From RFXV01 sp038150465 (GTDB lineage Bacteria; Bacteroidota; Bacteroidia; Flavobacteriales; Schleiferiaceae): 64,000 nucleotides of DNA. This document shows positions 34,361 to 42,633 of the stretch, piece by piece. The notes beneath the pieces are model-generated. The model had not been told where the DNA came from, ran no database searches, and was given only the letters and a program-made list of their open reading frames with translations. Position numbers and translations under genes: made by a program. How positions within the stretch are numbered: position 1 is the stretch's first letter; every line of letters starts with the position of its first letter. Where the stretch lies: NCBI GenBank assembly GCA_038150465.1, contig JAYOTP010000008.1, positions 15,618-79,617 of the forward strand. The letters are read 5' to 3'.

Positions 34361-35002
34361 ATGGAATTTCCAGATCCGCTAGTGAATGCTTATGCCGAAC
34401 GGTTCACCGAGCCCGAAAGCCCATTGCTGAGAACCATCAATAGGGAGACCTGGTCGGAGGTGCTGATGCCCCGAATGCTCTCCGGGCACATGCAGGGGCG
34501 TATCCTGAGTATGATCGCCCAGATGCTGCAGCCCAAAAGGATACTGGAAGTGGGAACTTACACAGGCTATTCGGCACTCTGCATGGCTGAGGGGCTCACG
34601 CCAGACGGCCAATTGCATACGATCGATGTGAACGATGAACTGGAAAACCGTGTGCGTGGCTATTTCGCGGATTCAGAATATGATTCGAAGATCGAGCTGC
34701 ACATTGGTCATGCGCTGGAGATCATCCCGACATTGGATGAAAAATGGGACCTGGTCTTCATAGATGCGGATAAAGAGAATTATGCAGCCTATTACGACGC
34801 AGTCATCGAACGCCTGCGGCCCGGTGGCTGGATCGTTGCAGACAATGTGCTCTGGAGTGGAAAGGTGATGGACCCAGAGGATGGGATGGATGCAGAGACT
34901 CACGCCCTGCACTCCTACAACCAGAAGATCATGAAAGATGAGCGTGTGGCCTCCGTGCTGCTTCCCCTAAGGGACGGACTGATGTGTTGCCGGAAGCTCT
35001 GA
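34361..35002 (+). CDS. class I SAM-dependent O-methyltransferase
   Basis: A 213-residue methyltransferase of the caffeoyl-CoA/catechol O-methyltransferase family (Methyltransf_3). Motif I is ILEVGTYTGYSALCMA (about 60-75), followed by LHTIDVNDE, WDLVFIDADKENY with metal-binding Asp, and GGWIVADNVLWSGKV. Bacterial members methylate catechol-like or hydroxylated small molecules, or tRNA-linked substrates, using a divalent cation. It follows the M16 gene by 12 bases and is probably in the same transcript. The stop codon abuts the convergent rmlB-like gene. The substrate is unknown. Confidence 0.9.
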   Translation: MEFPDPLVNAYAERFTEPESPLLRTINRETWSEVLMPRMLSGHMQGRILSMIAQMLQPKRILEVGTYTGYSALCMAEGLTPDGQLHTIDVNDELENRVRGYFADSEYDSKIELHIGHALEIIPTLDEKWDLVFIDADKENYAAYYDAVIERLRPGGWIVADNVLWSGKVMDPEDGMDAETHALHSYNQKIMKDERVASVLLPLRDGLMCCRKL

Positions 35003-36061
35003 TCAGCGGCTACCGTACATCTGATCGTAGTACTGCTGGTATTCTCCAGAGGTCACGTTGTTCAGCCACTCTGAATTGTCGAGGTACCATTCGACCGTCT
35101 CGGCCAGGCCTTCCTCAAAGGTCACAGAAGGTTCCCAGCCCAGCTCACTTTTGATCTTGGAGGCATCGATGGCATAGCGACGATCGTGTCCCGGACGGTC
35201 CTTGACATAGGTGATCAGCTTTTCTGAATGCCCGGTTTCGCGACCCAGTTTCTCATCCATGATGCCGCAGAGCAAACGGATCAGGTCGATGTTCTTCCAT
35301 TCATTGAACCCTCCGATGTTGTAAGTCTCGCCGTTGAGCCCTTCGTGATACACTTTGTCGATGGCCCTTGCATGGTCGATGACGTAGAGCCAATCCCTTG
35401 TGTACAGACCGTCTCCGTAAACAGGAAGTGCCTTTTCCTCTTTGATGTTGTGAATGAACAGCGGGATGAGTTTTTCCGGGAATTGCTGCGGGCCATAGTT
35501 GTTGGAGCAATTCGTGACCACGTGTGGCAGACCGTAGGTTTCCCCATAGGCCCGGACAAAATGATCTGAGGAAGCCTTGGAGGCAGAGTAGGGGCTGTTC
35601 GGATCGTAGGCGGTGGTTTCCATGAAAAGGCCTTCTGAGCCCAATGTGCCGTATACCTCGTCTGTGGAAATGTGGTAGAAGCGCTTGCCTTCCATTTGTC
35701 CCGCCCATTGATCGCGGCAGGCATTCAACAGGTTGACCGTGCCGATCACATTGGTGCGCACGAAGGAAAGGGGATCTTCGATGGAACGATCCACATGGCT
35801 TTCAGCCGCCAAATGGATGACCCCGTCGAAGGCGAACTGCTCAAAGAGCTCGTTCACCTGCACGGCATCAGCGATGTCGGCGCGGACAAACTGATAATTG
35901 GGTGCGTCGGCAATGTCGGTCAGGTTGCCCAGATTGCCCGCATAGGTCAATAGGTCCAGATTGATGATCTCGTATTCCGGATAGCGATTCACCATGAGCC
36001 GTACTACATGGGAACCAATGAATCCTGCCCCTCCGGTAATGAGTATGCGTTTTTTCATCAT
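35003..36061 (-). CDS. rfbB: dTDP-glucose 4,6-dehydratase-like
   Basis: Converts dTDP-glucose to dTDP-4-keto-6-deoxyglucose for rhamnose and other deoxysugars. The 352-residue extended SDR has GGAGFIGSH near the start, STDEVYG with the catalytic Asp-Glu pair, and Tyr-x3-Lys in PYSASKASSDH. ATG at 36061 overlaps the galE stop (ATGA) and yields MMKKRILITGG; an open frame upstream of it is not needed. No rmlA, rmlC or rmlD is in the window, so the pathway must be completed elsewhere. It is the last gene of a five-gene nucleotide-sugar operon. Confidence 0.92.
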   Translation of the reverse strand: MMKKRILITGGAGFIGSHVVRLMVNRYPEYEIINLDLLTYAGNLGNLTDIADAPNYQFVRADIADAVQVNELFEQFAFDGVIHLAAESHVDRSIEDPLSFVRTNVIGTVNLLNACRDQWAGQMEGKRFYHISTDEVYGTLGSEGLFMETTAYDPNSPYSASKASSDHFVRAYGETYGLPHVVTNCSNNYGPQQFPEKLIPLFIHNIKEEKALPVYGDGLYTRDWLYVIDHARAIDKVYHEGLNGETYNIGGFNEWKNIDLIRLLCGIMDEKLGRETGHSEKLITYVKDRPGHDRRYAIDASKIKSELGWEPSVTFEEGLAETVEWYLDNSEWLNNVTSGEYQQYYDQMYGSR

Positions 36062-37092
36062 TCGATGTTTCTGATCTTCTTTTCCCATCGCCAGGCATCC
36101 CGCATGGCATCGTCCAGATCGTATTGAGCCGACCAGCCCAGTACTTCGTTGGCTTTTGTCGTGTCTGCATAGGCAGCGGTCACATCCCCGCGTCGGCGCT
36201 CCACAATGCGGTAATTGAGCGCCTGTCCACTCACTTTCTCAAATGACCGGATCACTTCAAGAACCGAAGAGCCTTTGCCCGTTCCGAGGTTGAAGAACTC
36301 CATGGCGGCCTCATTCTTTTCCTCAAAAAGTCTTTCAAGTGCACACACATGTGCTTCGGCCACATCCATCACATGGATGTAGTCCCGGATGTTGGTGCCG
36401 TCCGGTGTGTCATAATCATCTCCAAAGACCTGCAGCTGCTGGCGTATACCAGCAGCGGTCTGTGTGACAAAGGGTACGAGGTTCAATGGTGGGCCCAAGG
36501 GCAATTCGCCAATGGCTGCCGTGGGATGCGCGCCGATCGGGTTGAAGTAGCGCAGGGAAATGCAATTCAACTCAGGCTGGACCTCGATGGTGTCCCGAAT
36601 GATCTCCTCTCCGATCTGTTTGGTGTTTCCATATGGCGACAATGCCTCCTGTATCGGCGCATTTTCGTCGATAGGTAAATGTTCGGCCTCCCCATAGACC
36701 GTGCAGGAGGAGCTGAAGATGAATTTGGGTATCTGCCGCTTTGCACATTGCTGCAAGAGCAGGCTCAGGGATTGGATGTTGTTGGTGTAGTATTTCAGCG
36801 GATCCTTATAGCTCTCTCCTACCGCCTTGAAAGCGGCAAAATTGATCACCCCATCAAACTTTGGATGCTTTGAAAAAAAAGCCTCGATCTCATCGGATCT
36901 GCTCAGGTCTGCTTTTTCGAAGGCTGGACGAACACCCGTAATGGCCTCGATTCCATCGAGGGGTTCTTCTGTGGTATTGCTCAGGTTGTCCACGATCACC
37001 AGATCGTAACCGCGCTCAATGAGAACCACTGCCGTGTGGGAACCAATAAAGCCCAAGCCCCCGGTGAGCAGCACTTTTTTACCCTCGCTCAT
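36058..37092 (-). CDS. galE: UDP-glucose 4-epimerase
   Basis: Interconverts UDP-glucose and UDP-galactose, or the N-acetyl forms. The 344-residue protein has GGLGFIGSHTAV at the N-terminus, IVDNLSNT typical of GalE, SSSCTVYGEAE and Tyr-x3-Lys in PYGNTKQIGEE, and ends with the GalE-like RRRGDVTAAYADTTKANEVLGW. It overlaps both neighbours by 4 bases. Placement with UDP-glucose dehydrogenase and UDP-xylose synthase suggests a role in surface polysaccharide precursors rather than galactose catabolism. Confidence 0.93.
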   Translation of the reverse strand: MSEGKKVLLTGGLGFIGSHTAVVLIERGYDLVIVDNLSNTTEEPLDGIEAITGVRPAFEKADLSRSDEIEAFFSKHPKFDGVINFAAFKAVGESYKDPLKYYTNNIQSLSLLLQQCAKRQIPKFIFSSSCTVYGEAEHLPIDENAPIQEALSPYGNTKQIGEEIIRDTIEVQPELNCISLRYFNPIGAHPTAAIGELPLGPPLNLVPFVTQTAAGIRQQLQVFGDDYDTPDGTNIRDYIHVMDVAEAHVCALERLFEEKNEAAMEFFNLGTGKGSSVLEVIRSFEKVSGQALNYRIVERRRGDVTAAYADTTKANEVLGWSAQYDLDDAMRDAWRWEKKIRNIE

Positions 37093-38087
37093 TCCTGCTT
37101 TCTGCGTTGATTATAATCCTGGAAATTCTTGTGCTCCACCCGGTAGAGCACGTCTTCAGGCAGGCTCTTGAAATAATCGTAAGTGATCTTCAGCCCTTCG
37201 GAACGATGCACTTTGGGTGTCCAGCCCAAAATCTCTTTGGCCTTACTGATGTTGGGCTGCCTTTGGGTCGGATCGTCCTTGGGCAAGGGCTTGTAGATCA
37301 CTTTTTGATCCGTACCCGTCAGCTGGATGATCTCATCGGCGAACTGACGGATGGTGATCTCGTCCGGATTGCCCACGTTCACAGGATCCGGACAATCACT
37401 CATCAACAGGCGATAGATGCCTTCCACCAGATCGTCCACATAACAGAAGGAGCGGGTCTGAGAGCCGTCCCCGAACACCGTGAGGTCTTCTCCACGAAGG
37501 GCCTGACCAATAAAGGCAGGAAGCACACGCCCATCGTTCAGGCGCATGCGCGGACCGTAGGTGTTGAATATGCGCACGATGCGTGTCTCCAGCCCATGAA
37601 AGGTGTGGTAGGCCATGGTGATCGCCTCCTGGTAGCGCTTGGCCTCATCGTAGACGCCTCGCGGACCCACTGGATTCACATTCCCCCAGTATTCCTCCGT
37701 TTGCGGATGCACCATGGGGTCGCCATAGACTTCCGAAGTACTCGCCACAATGATGCGCGCACCTTTGGCAAGTGCCAGGCCCAGGAGATTGTGGGTGCCC
37801 ATGGCACCGACTTTCAGGGTCTGGATCGGGATCTTCAGGTAATCGATCGGGCTTGCCGGGGAGGCGAAATGGAGGATGTAATCGAGTTCCCCGGGCACAT
37901 GGACGTACTTGGTCACATCGTGGTGATAGAACTCAAAGTGTTCATGTCCCATGAGGTGCTCGATGTTGCTCATATCCCCGGTGATGAGATTGTCCATTCC
38001 CATGACCTTATGGCCTTCGGCAATGAAGCGGTCACAGAGATGACTCCCGAGGAATCCAGCTGCTCCGGTAATGAGGGTGCGTTTCAT
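37089..38087 (-). CDS. UDP-glucuronate decarboxylase (UDP-xylose synthase)
   Basis: Converts UDP-glucuronate to UDP-xylose. The 332-residue extended SDR has GAAGFLGSHLCDR, MDNLITGD, HFASPASPIDYLK, STSEVYGDP and Tyr-x3-Lys in GVYDEAKRYQEA, all diagnostic of the UXS group; the RIFNTYGPRM block follows. The upstream gene encodes UDP-glucose dehydrogenase, which makes its substrate, so the two form a complete UDP-glucose to UDP-xylose route. It overlaps galE by 4 bases. Confidence 0.92.
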   Translation of the reverse strand: MKRTLITGAAGFLGSHLCDRFIAEGHKVMGMDNLITGDMSNIEHLMGHEHFEFYHHDVTKYVHVPGELDYILHFASPASPIDYLKIPIQTLKVGAMGTHNLLGLALAKGARIIVASTSEVYGDPMVHPQTEEYWGNVNPVGPRGVYDEAKRYQEAITMAYHTFHGLETRIVRIFNTYGPRMRLNDGRVLPAFIGQALRGEDLTVFGDGSQTRSFCYVDDLVEGIYRLLMSDCPDPVNVGNPDEITIRQFADEIIQLTGTDQKVIYKPLPKDDPTQRQPNISKAKEILGWTPKVHRSEGLKITYDYFKSLPEDVLYRVEHKNFQDYNQRRKQE

Positions 38088-38089
38088 GG

Positions 38090-39403
38090 TTAGACGCCTA
38101 TTCCGTGGTAAGTGAATGACAGGGCTTCGATATCTGTCCGATCATAAATGTTTCGTCCATCGAAAACCACTTTTTCACTCATGAGTTTTTTGACCACGTC
38201 CCAATTCGGTACGCGGAATTCGGACCACTCGGTCACCAGCAGCAGTCCATGGCTGTCGACCAGGGCATCGTATTCGTCCTTGGCGTAGTGGATACTGTCT
38301 CCAAGGCTGTGCTTGGCTTCCTCCATCGCAACAGGGTCGTAGGCGCGGACCTTGGCACCTGCATTCAGCAGTTTTTCGATCAGGACCAGCGCAGGAGCTT
38401 CGCGCATATCATCCGTATTGGGCTTGAAAGAGAGCCCCCACATGCTGAAGGTCTTGCCCTCGAGATCTCCGTCAAAATGCGCATGGATCTTATCGAAGAG
38501 TACTTCTTTTTGCAATTCATTGACTTCTTCCACGGATTCGAGAATGCGCATTTGGTAGCCTTGCTCCCTTCCTGTTCGTATCAGTGCCTTCACATCTTTT
38601 GGAAAGCAGGAGCCTCCATAGCCGATACCCGGATAAATGAATTTGTTGCCGATCCGCGGATCCGAGCCAATTCCCTTTCGGACCATATTGACATCTGCCC
38701 CCATCAGCTCACAGAGGTTGGCGATGTCGTTCATGAAACTGATCTTGGTAGCGAGCATGGAGTTGGCCGCATACTTCGTCATTTCGGCAGAAGGAATGTC
38801 CATGAACAGCACTGGATGACCGTTCAGGGTGAAGGGATTATAGAGTTTGCTCATCAGTTCTTGTGCACGCTCACTGTCCACACCCACTACAATGCGGTCG
38901 GGTTTCATGAAATCCTGAATGGCGGCTCCCTCTTTTAGGAATTCAGGATTGGAGGCCACATCGAAGGGAATATCCACCCCTCTTTTCTGTTGTGCTTCTT
39001 TGAGCGCACTCCGTACTTTTTCCGCGGTACCGACAGGTACGGTGCTCTTGGTGATGACCAGTCCGTAATCGCTCATGTGCTCACCGATCTCGGTCGCTAC
39101 AGCCAAAACGTATTTCAGATCGGCAGAGCCGTCCTCGCCAGGAGGGGTGCCGACAGCGATGAACGCTACTTCGCTTCCCTTCATGGCCGAGGGCAGGTCC
39201 GTGGAGAAAGTCAATCGCTCTTTCTTGAAGTTCCGCTCGACGATCACATCCAATCCCGGCTCATAAATGGGCAGGATGCCTTTTTTCAGATTTTCGATCT
39301 TTTTCACATCCACATCTACGCAGCAGACATTCAGACCTACATCTGCCAGACATGCACCGGTTACAAGGCCAACATAGCCTGTTCCTACAATGACGACTTT
39401 CAT
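38090..39403 (-). CDS. ugd: UDP-glucose 6-dehydrogenase
   Basis: Oxidises UDP-glucose to UDP-glucuronate in two NAD-dependent steps. The 437-residue protein has GTGYVGLVTGACLAD at the N-terminus, EFLKEGAAIQDF, and the catalytic cysteine in GYGGSCFPKDVKAL, then SFKPNTDDMREAPA in the C-terminal domain. Its ATG overlaps the stop of the upstream aminotransferase by one base (TAATG). The downstream neighbour uses its product. Confidence 0.95.
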   Translation of the reverse strand: MKVVIVGTGYVGLVTGACLADVGLNVCCVDVDVKKIENLKKGILPIYEPGLDVIVERNFKKERLTFSTDLPSAMKGSEVAFIAVGTPPGEDGSADLKYVLAVATEIGEHMSDYGLVITKSTVPVGTAEKVRSALKEAQQKRGVDIPFDVASNPEFLKEGAAIQDFMKPDRIVVGVDSERAQELMSKLYNPFTLNGHPVLFMDIPSAEMTKYAANSMLATKISFMNDIANLCELMGADVNMVRKGIGSDPRIGNKFIYPGIGYGGSCFPKDVKALIRTGREQGYQMRILESVEEVNELQKEVLFDKIHAHFDGDLEGKTFSMWGLSFKPNTDDMREAPALVLIEKLLNAGAKVRAYDPVAMEEAKHSLGDSIHYAKDEYDALVDSHGLLLVTEWSEFRVPNWDVVKKLMSEKVVFDGRNIYDRTDIEALSFTYHGIGV

Positions 39404-40551
39404 TATTTCTCTCTTTGTTTCGTTAGGTTATCAATGATCTCAAGTGTGGTAGAGCTGATAAAGTTCAATTGCTCCTGGTCCATCTCCGTGTGTATCGGCA
39501 GGGAGAAGACCTTTTCACAGAGACGCTCTGTGACATTCAACTGCCCATCCAGCCGGTCATCCCGATAAGCCTTCTGCTGATGCAGGGGCACTGGATAATA
39601 GATCATACAGGGCAAACCTGCGTTTCGCAGTTCCTCCACCAATCGGTCGCGGGAGATCCCTTCGGCGATCAGGGTATATTGATGGAATACATGATCGGAC
39701 CACTCAACGCGTTTAGGTGTGCTTAGATAAGGCGAGGAGGCGAAGGCCTGATCGTAGTGTTCGGCCACTTTCTTTCGGGCTGCAGAATAGGCATCGAGTC
39801 TTCTCAGTTTTATGCGAAGTACAGCTGCCTGAATGCTGTCCAGCCGGCTGTTGACCCCGATCTCATCGTGGTAGTAGCGCTTTCCCTGTCCATGATTCAC
39901 GATCATTCGGATGCGCTGGGCCAGGGCTTCGTTTCTGGTGAAAAGGGCGCCTCCATCTCCATAGCATCCCAAATTCTTGGAAGGAAAGAATGAAGTGCAA
40001 CCAATGTCTCCAATGGTACCTGCTTTCAATATTTTTCCATCCCCGAAGCGGAAGTCCGATCCGATGGCTTGGGCCGTATCCTCGATCACAAAAAGATCGT
40101 GTTCCCTTGCAATTTCGAGCAGTTCCTCCATGGGCGCATTCTGTCCGAACAAATGCACGGGAACGATCGCTCGGGTCTTCTCCGTAATGGCTGCTTTCAC
40201 CTGTTTGGGATCGATCAGAAAGGTTTCAGGATCGACGTCCACCAGAACGGGCTTCAACCGCAGAAGGGCGATCACCTCTGCAGTCGCCACATAGGTGAAG
40301 CTCGCCGTGATCACCTCATCTCCCGGCTGCAGATCCAGGGCCATCATGGCCACTTGCAGCGCATCCGTCCCATTTGCGCAGGGAATCACATGGGGTACAT
40401 CGAGATAGCTTTCCAGCTCGCTCTGAAAAGCCTTGACTTCCGGGCCATTGATGAATTGGGCCGTTCGGATGACTTCACCCACAGCACGGTCCACTTCTTC
40501 TTTGATGTGCTCGTACTGAGACTTGAGATCGACCATGTGCAGGTCGCGCAT
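39403..40551 (-). CDS. DegT/DnrJ/EryC1 sugar aminotransferase
   Basis: A PLP-dependent aminotransferase of 382 residues that would aminate a nucleotide keto-sugar. The PLP lysine lies in SFFPSKNLGCYGDGG, with EDTAQAIG upstream and NSRLDSIQAAVLRIKL downstream, all standard for the family. ATG at 40551 (MRDLHMVDLKSQYE) gives the conserved start; the frame remains open through the divergent promoter region, but those residues look non-coding. It is the first gene of the operon and could use the 4-keto sugar made by the dehydratase at the operon end. Confidence 0.92.
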   Translation of the reverse strand: MRDLHMVDLKSQYEHIKEEVDRAVGEVIRTAQFINGPEVKAFQSELESYLDVPHVIPCANGTDALQVAMMALDLQPGDEVITASFTYVATAEVIALLRLKPVLVDVDPETFLIDPKQVKAAITEKTRAIVPVHLFGQNAPMEELLEIAREHDLFVIEDTAQAIGSDFRFGDGKILKAGTIGDIGCTSFFPSKNLGCYGDGGALFTRNEALAQRIRMIVNHGQGKRYYHDEIGVNSRLDSIQAAVLRIKLRRLDAYSAARKKVAEHYDQAFASSPYLSTPKRVEWSDHVFHQYTLIAEGISRDRLVEELRNAGLPCMIYYPVPLHQQKAYRDDRLDGQLNVTERLCEKVFSLPIHTEMDQEQLNFISSTTLEIIDNLTKQREK

Positions 40552-40570
40552 AATTCCTTGTATTTGAGTG

Positions 40571-40578
40571 CGAAGATA
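40571..40578 (-). promoter_or_regulatory. possible -7 box of nucleotide-sugar operon
   Basis: Minus strand reads TATCTTCG, one base from TAnnTTTG, 19 bases before the aminotransferase ATG, the same spacing as in miaB and gdhA. No clear -33 box. Confidence 0.35.
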
Positions 40579-40609
40579 AAGCGTACTGCAAGGCGGAACG
40601 ACTTTCAGA

Positions 40610-40617
40610 TATCTTTG
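40610..40617 (+). promoter_or_regulatory. -7 box abutting the barrel-like gene start
   Basis: TATCTTTG matches TAnnTTTG exactly and ends 4 bases before ATG 40622. Either the transcript is leaderless or translation begins at ATG 40643. Confidence 0.4.
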
Positions 40618-40621
40618 CTGG

Positions 40622-41395
40622 ATGCGACTTTTCCATAGGCGGATGTGTATGGTCTTGTGCCTCACAGGAGGCCTGTATGGCCACACGGCCTTTTCTCAAA
40701 TAAACGTTCGGGATTCAGCCAGTCAAGCCTTCATTGTAGGCGTGGGAGGCGCGATCCAATGGCCGCAGGGTGAGTTGAGTCAGGTCTATGGATCGAACGC
40801 CGAAGTCTCCATGGATATCTGGTTCAAAAGCAAGGGACAATGGCTTGTGGGCATCGGTGGGGGATATCTCTTTGGCGACCGCATACGGATCGCTGATCAG
40901 ATCCTGTCAGACATCAGCACAAGCAGGGGACAGTTGCTCAGCCTCAATGGAAATTATGGGGATTACAAACTCTTTCAACGAGGATTCACGCTTTCAGGTC
41001 AGCTCGGCAAAGTCTTTACCGGACTCGGACACAATGCAAACAGCGGATGGATGATCACCTTGGGCGCGGGCTATATGGAACACAAGATCCGTTTTGAGAA
41101 TGCAGGTCAGGACCTGCCTCAGATCCTGAATGAATATCAAAAAGGTTATGACCGGCTGCGGGGCGGTTTGATGTTTCGTCAATTCATTGGCTATATGCAT
41201 TCGGGGAACGACCGGAGAGTGAATTTCATACTGGGTTTGGATCTTTTACAGGCCTTCACAGAGAATTACCGAGGCCATCAATACGATACTGGACTTTCTG
41301 AAGAGGGCAGTCGACTCGATCTTTTGTACGGTTTCCGATTCATTTGGTTCTTGCCGATCTACAGCAAGGGATCAGAGACCTATTACTATCAATGA
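40622..41395 (+). CDS. outer membrane barrel-like protein upstream of waaA
   Basis: The 257-residue product has a signal peptide (basic MRLFHRR, hydrophobic core, AFSQ) and repeated amphipathic strands with glycine turns (WLVGIGGGYLFGDR, GWMITLGAGYMEHKI, VNFILGLDLLQAF), suggesting an outer membrane beta-barrel. No family is recognised. The first ATG gives a proper basic signal-peptide start; ATG at 40643 would suit the -7 box better but lacks positive charge. The stop overlaps the waaA ATG (ATGA), so the two are coupled, hinting at a role at the LPS-bearing outer membrane. Confidence 0.75.
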   Translation: MRLFHRRMCMVLCLTGGLYGHTAFSQINVRDSASQAFIVGVGGAIQWPQGELSQVYGSNAEVSMDIWFKSKGQWLVGIGGGYLFGDRIRIADQILSDISTSRGQLLSLNGNYGDYKLFQRGFTLSGQLGKVFTGLGHNANSGWMITLGAGYMEHKIRFENAGQDLPQILNEYQKGYDRLRGGLMFRQFIGYMHSGNDRRVNFILGLDLLQAFTENYRGHQYDTGLSEEGSRLDLLYGFRFIWFLPIYSKGSETYYYQ

Positions 41396-42633
41396 TGGGC
41401 CTCTACACATTGGGGATCCGAATGTATGGATGGGCCATTGGGCTGGCGTCCATCCGATCGCCGAAGGCACGCGCCTGGCTGCGTGGAAGGAAGAGGGAAG
41501 AGGCCAGATGGAAAGAATGGCGGTCCGCCCATCCGGGCTCCTTGTTGATTCTTCATGCGGCTTCACTGGGCGAATACGAGCAGTGCAAAAGCCTTATGGC
41601 CTATTGGCGAACCGAGCATCCTGAGTGGAAGATCCTCATCAGTTTCTTTTCTCCATCCGGAATGCAGCAGTATCGGTCCGGTGAGGCGGATGGCTCTGTC
41701 TACCTGCCGTTGGACACCCCTGGTAAGACAGCTGCCTTTGTCGATATCATGCAGCCCGACCTCTTTGTCTTCGTACGCTACGATTTTTGGCTCCAGCTGA
41801 TCCGTCAACTCAATAAGCGGGCTGTAGCGGTTGCTGTCGTGTCGGGATTCTTCAGAGAGGAAATGTGGTGGTTCCGGCCTTGGGCCTCTTCGGCTTTAAA
41901 GGTGTTAAGCTCGATCGATCTGTTTCTGACCCACGATGAGCGATCCTGTGAAGTTTTGCGGCGGCACCATGTGGCGCCATGCATCTGTACCGGAGATGGT
42001 CGGGTGGATCGGGTGGCACATCTGGCTGAAGCTCCAGTGCAGCTTCCTTGGCTGGAGCAGTTCAAGGCCGGTCGCAAACTCGTGGTCGTGGGTTCTCCCT
42101 GGATCCCAGACGAGGATCTGCTGCTTCCGATCATCGGTGATCTTCCCGACACATGCTTTCTCATCGCTCCGCATGAGGTGGGCGCTACCCATGTCGATCG
42201 ATTGATGAAACGGTTGGAAGCGCACGATCCCTGGCGCTTCAGCCAACTCGAAAAAGCTGTGGACCTATGCACCAGAAAGGTGTTTGTGCTCGATACCATC
42301 GGCGTGTTGGCCAGTTGTTACGCATTGGCCGACCTGGCCTTTGTCGGTGGTGGATTCACAACGGGCATTCACTCCATACAGGAGCCGGCTGCCCACGGCT
42401 GTCCGGTCTTTTTTGGACCCAGGCATCAGCGTTTTCCAGAAGCCAGAATGCTCATCGAACGAGGCGGAGCCTGGGAGTTGCGGAGCACATCGGATCTGAG
42501 AAGACAAATGAATGAGCTTCTGAGCGATAAGGCCTTAAGAGGAAAAGCCTCTGCAGCTTGTAAAGCCTTTATCAATGCACACAAAGGCGCGGGCGAACGA
42601 AGTGGTCAGGAACTCAGTAAACTCATTCGCTGA
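41392..42633 (+). CDS. waaA: 3-deoxy-D-manno-octulosonic acid transferase
   Basis: Transfers Kdo from CMP-Kdo to lipid A precursor at the inner membrane (GT30). The 413-residue protein has a membrane-anchoring N-terminus (MMGLYTLGIRMYGWAIGLAS), the acceptor-side LLILHAASLGEYEQ with the family's conserved Glu, LPLDTP, VRYDFW, and a GT-B C-terminal domain with VVGSPWIPDEDLL and the FVGGGFTTGIHSIQEPAAHGCP-type donor motif. ATG at 41392 overlaps the upstream stop. The last 11 bases overlap the convergent S9 peptidase gene. Confidence 0.93.
   Translation: MMGLYTLGIRMYGWAIGLASIRSPKARAWLRGRKREEARWKEWRSAHPGSLLILHAASLGEYEQCKSLMAYWRTEHPEWKILISFFSPSGMQQYRSGEADGSVYLPLDTPGKTAAFVDIMQPDLFVFVRYDFWLQLIRQLNKRAVAVAVVSGFFREEMWWFRPWASSALKVLSSIDLFLTHDERSCEVLRRHHVAPCICTGDGRVDRVAHLAEAPVQLPWLEQFKAGRKLVVVGSPWIPDEDLLLPIIGDLPDTCFLIAPHEVGATHVDRLMKRLEAHDPWRFSQLEKAVDLCTRKVFVLDTIGVLASCYALADLAFVGGGFTTGIHSIQEPAAHGCPVFFGPRHQRFPEARMLIERGGAWELRSTSDLRRQMNELLSDKALRGKASAACKAFINAHKGAGERSGQELSKLIR

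Noticed and set aside
37107..38093. 328-residue open frame opposite the UDP-xylose synthase gene
   Set aside because: Long but a shadow of a well-conserved gene; composition is not protein-like.
40552..40686. Aminotransferase start at 40686
   Set aside because: The added 45 residues cover the divergent promoter region and overlap the opposite gene's signal peptide; family alignment starts at MRDLHMVDLK.
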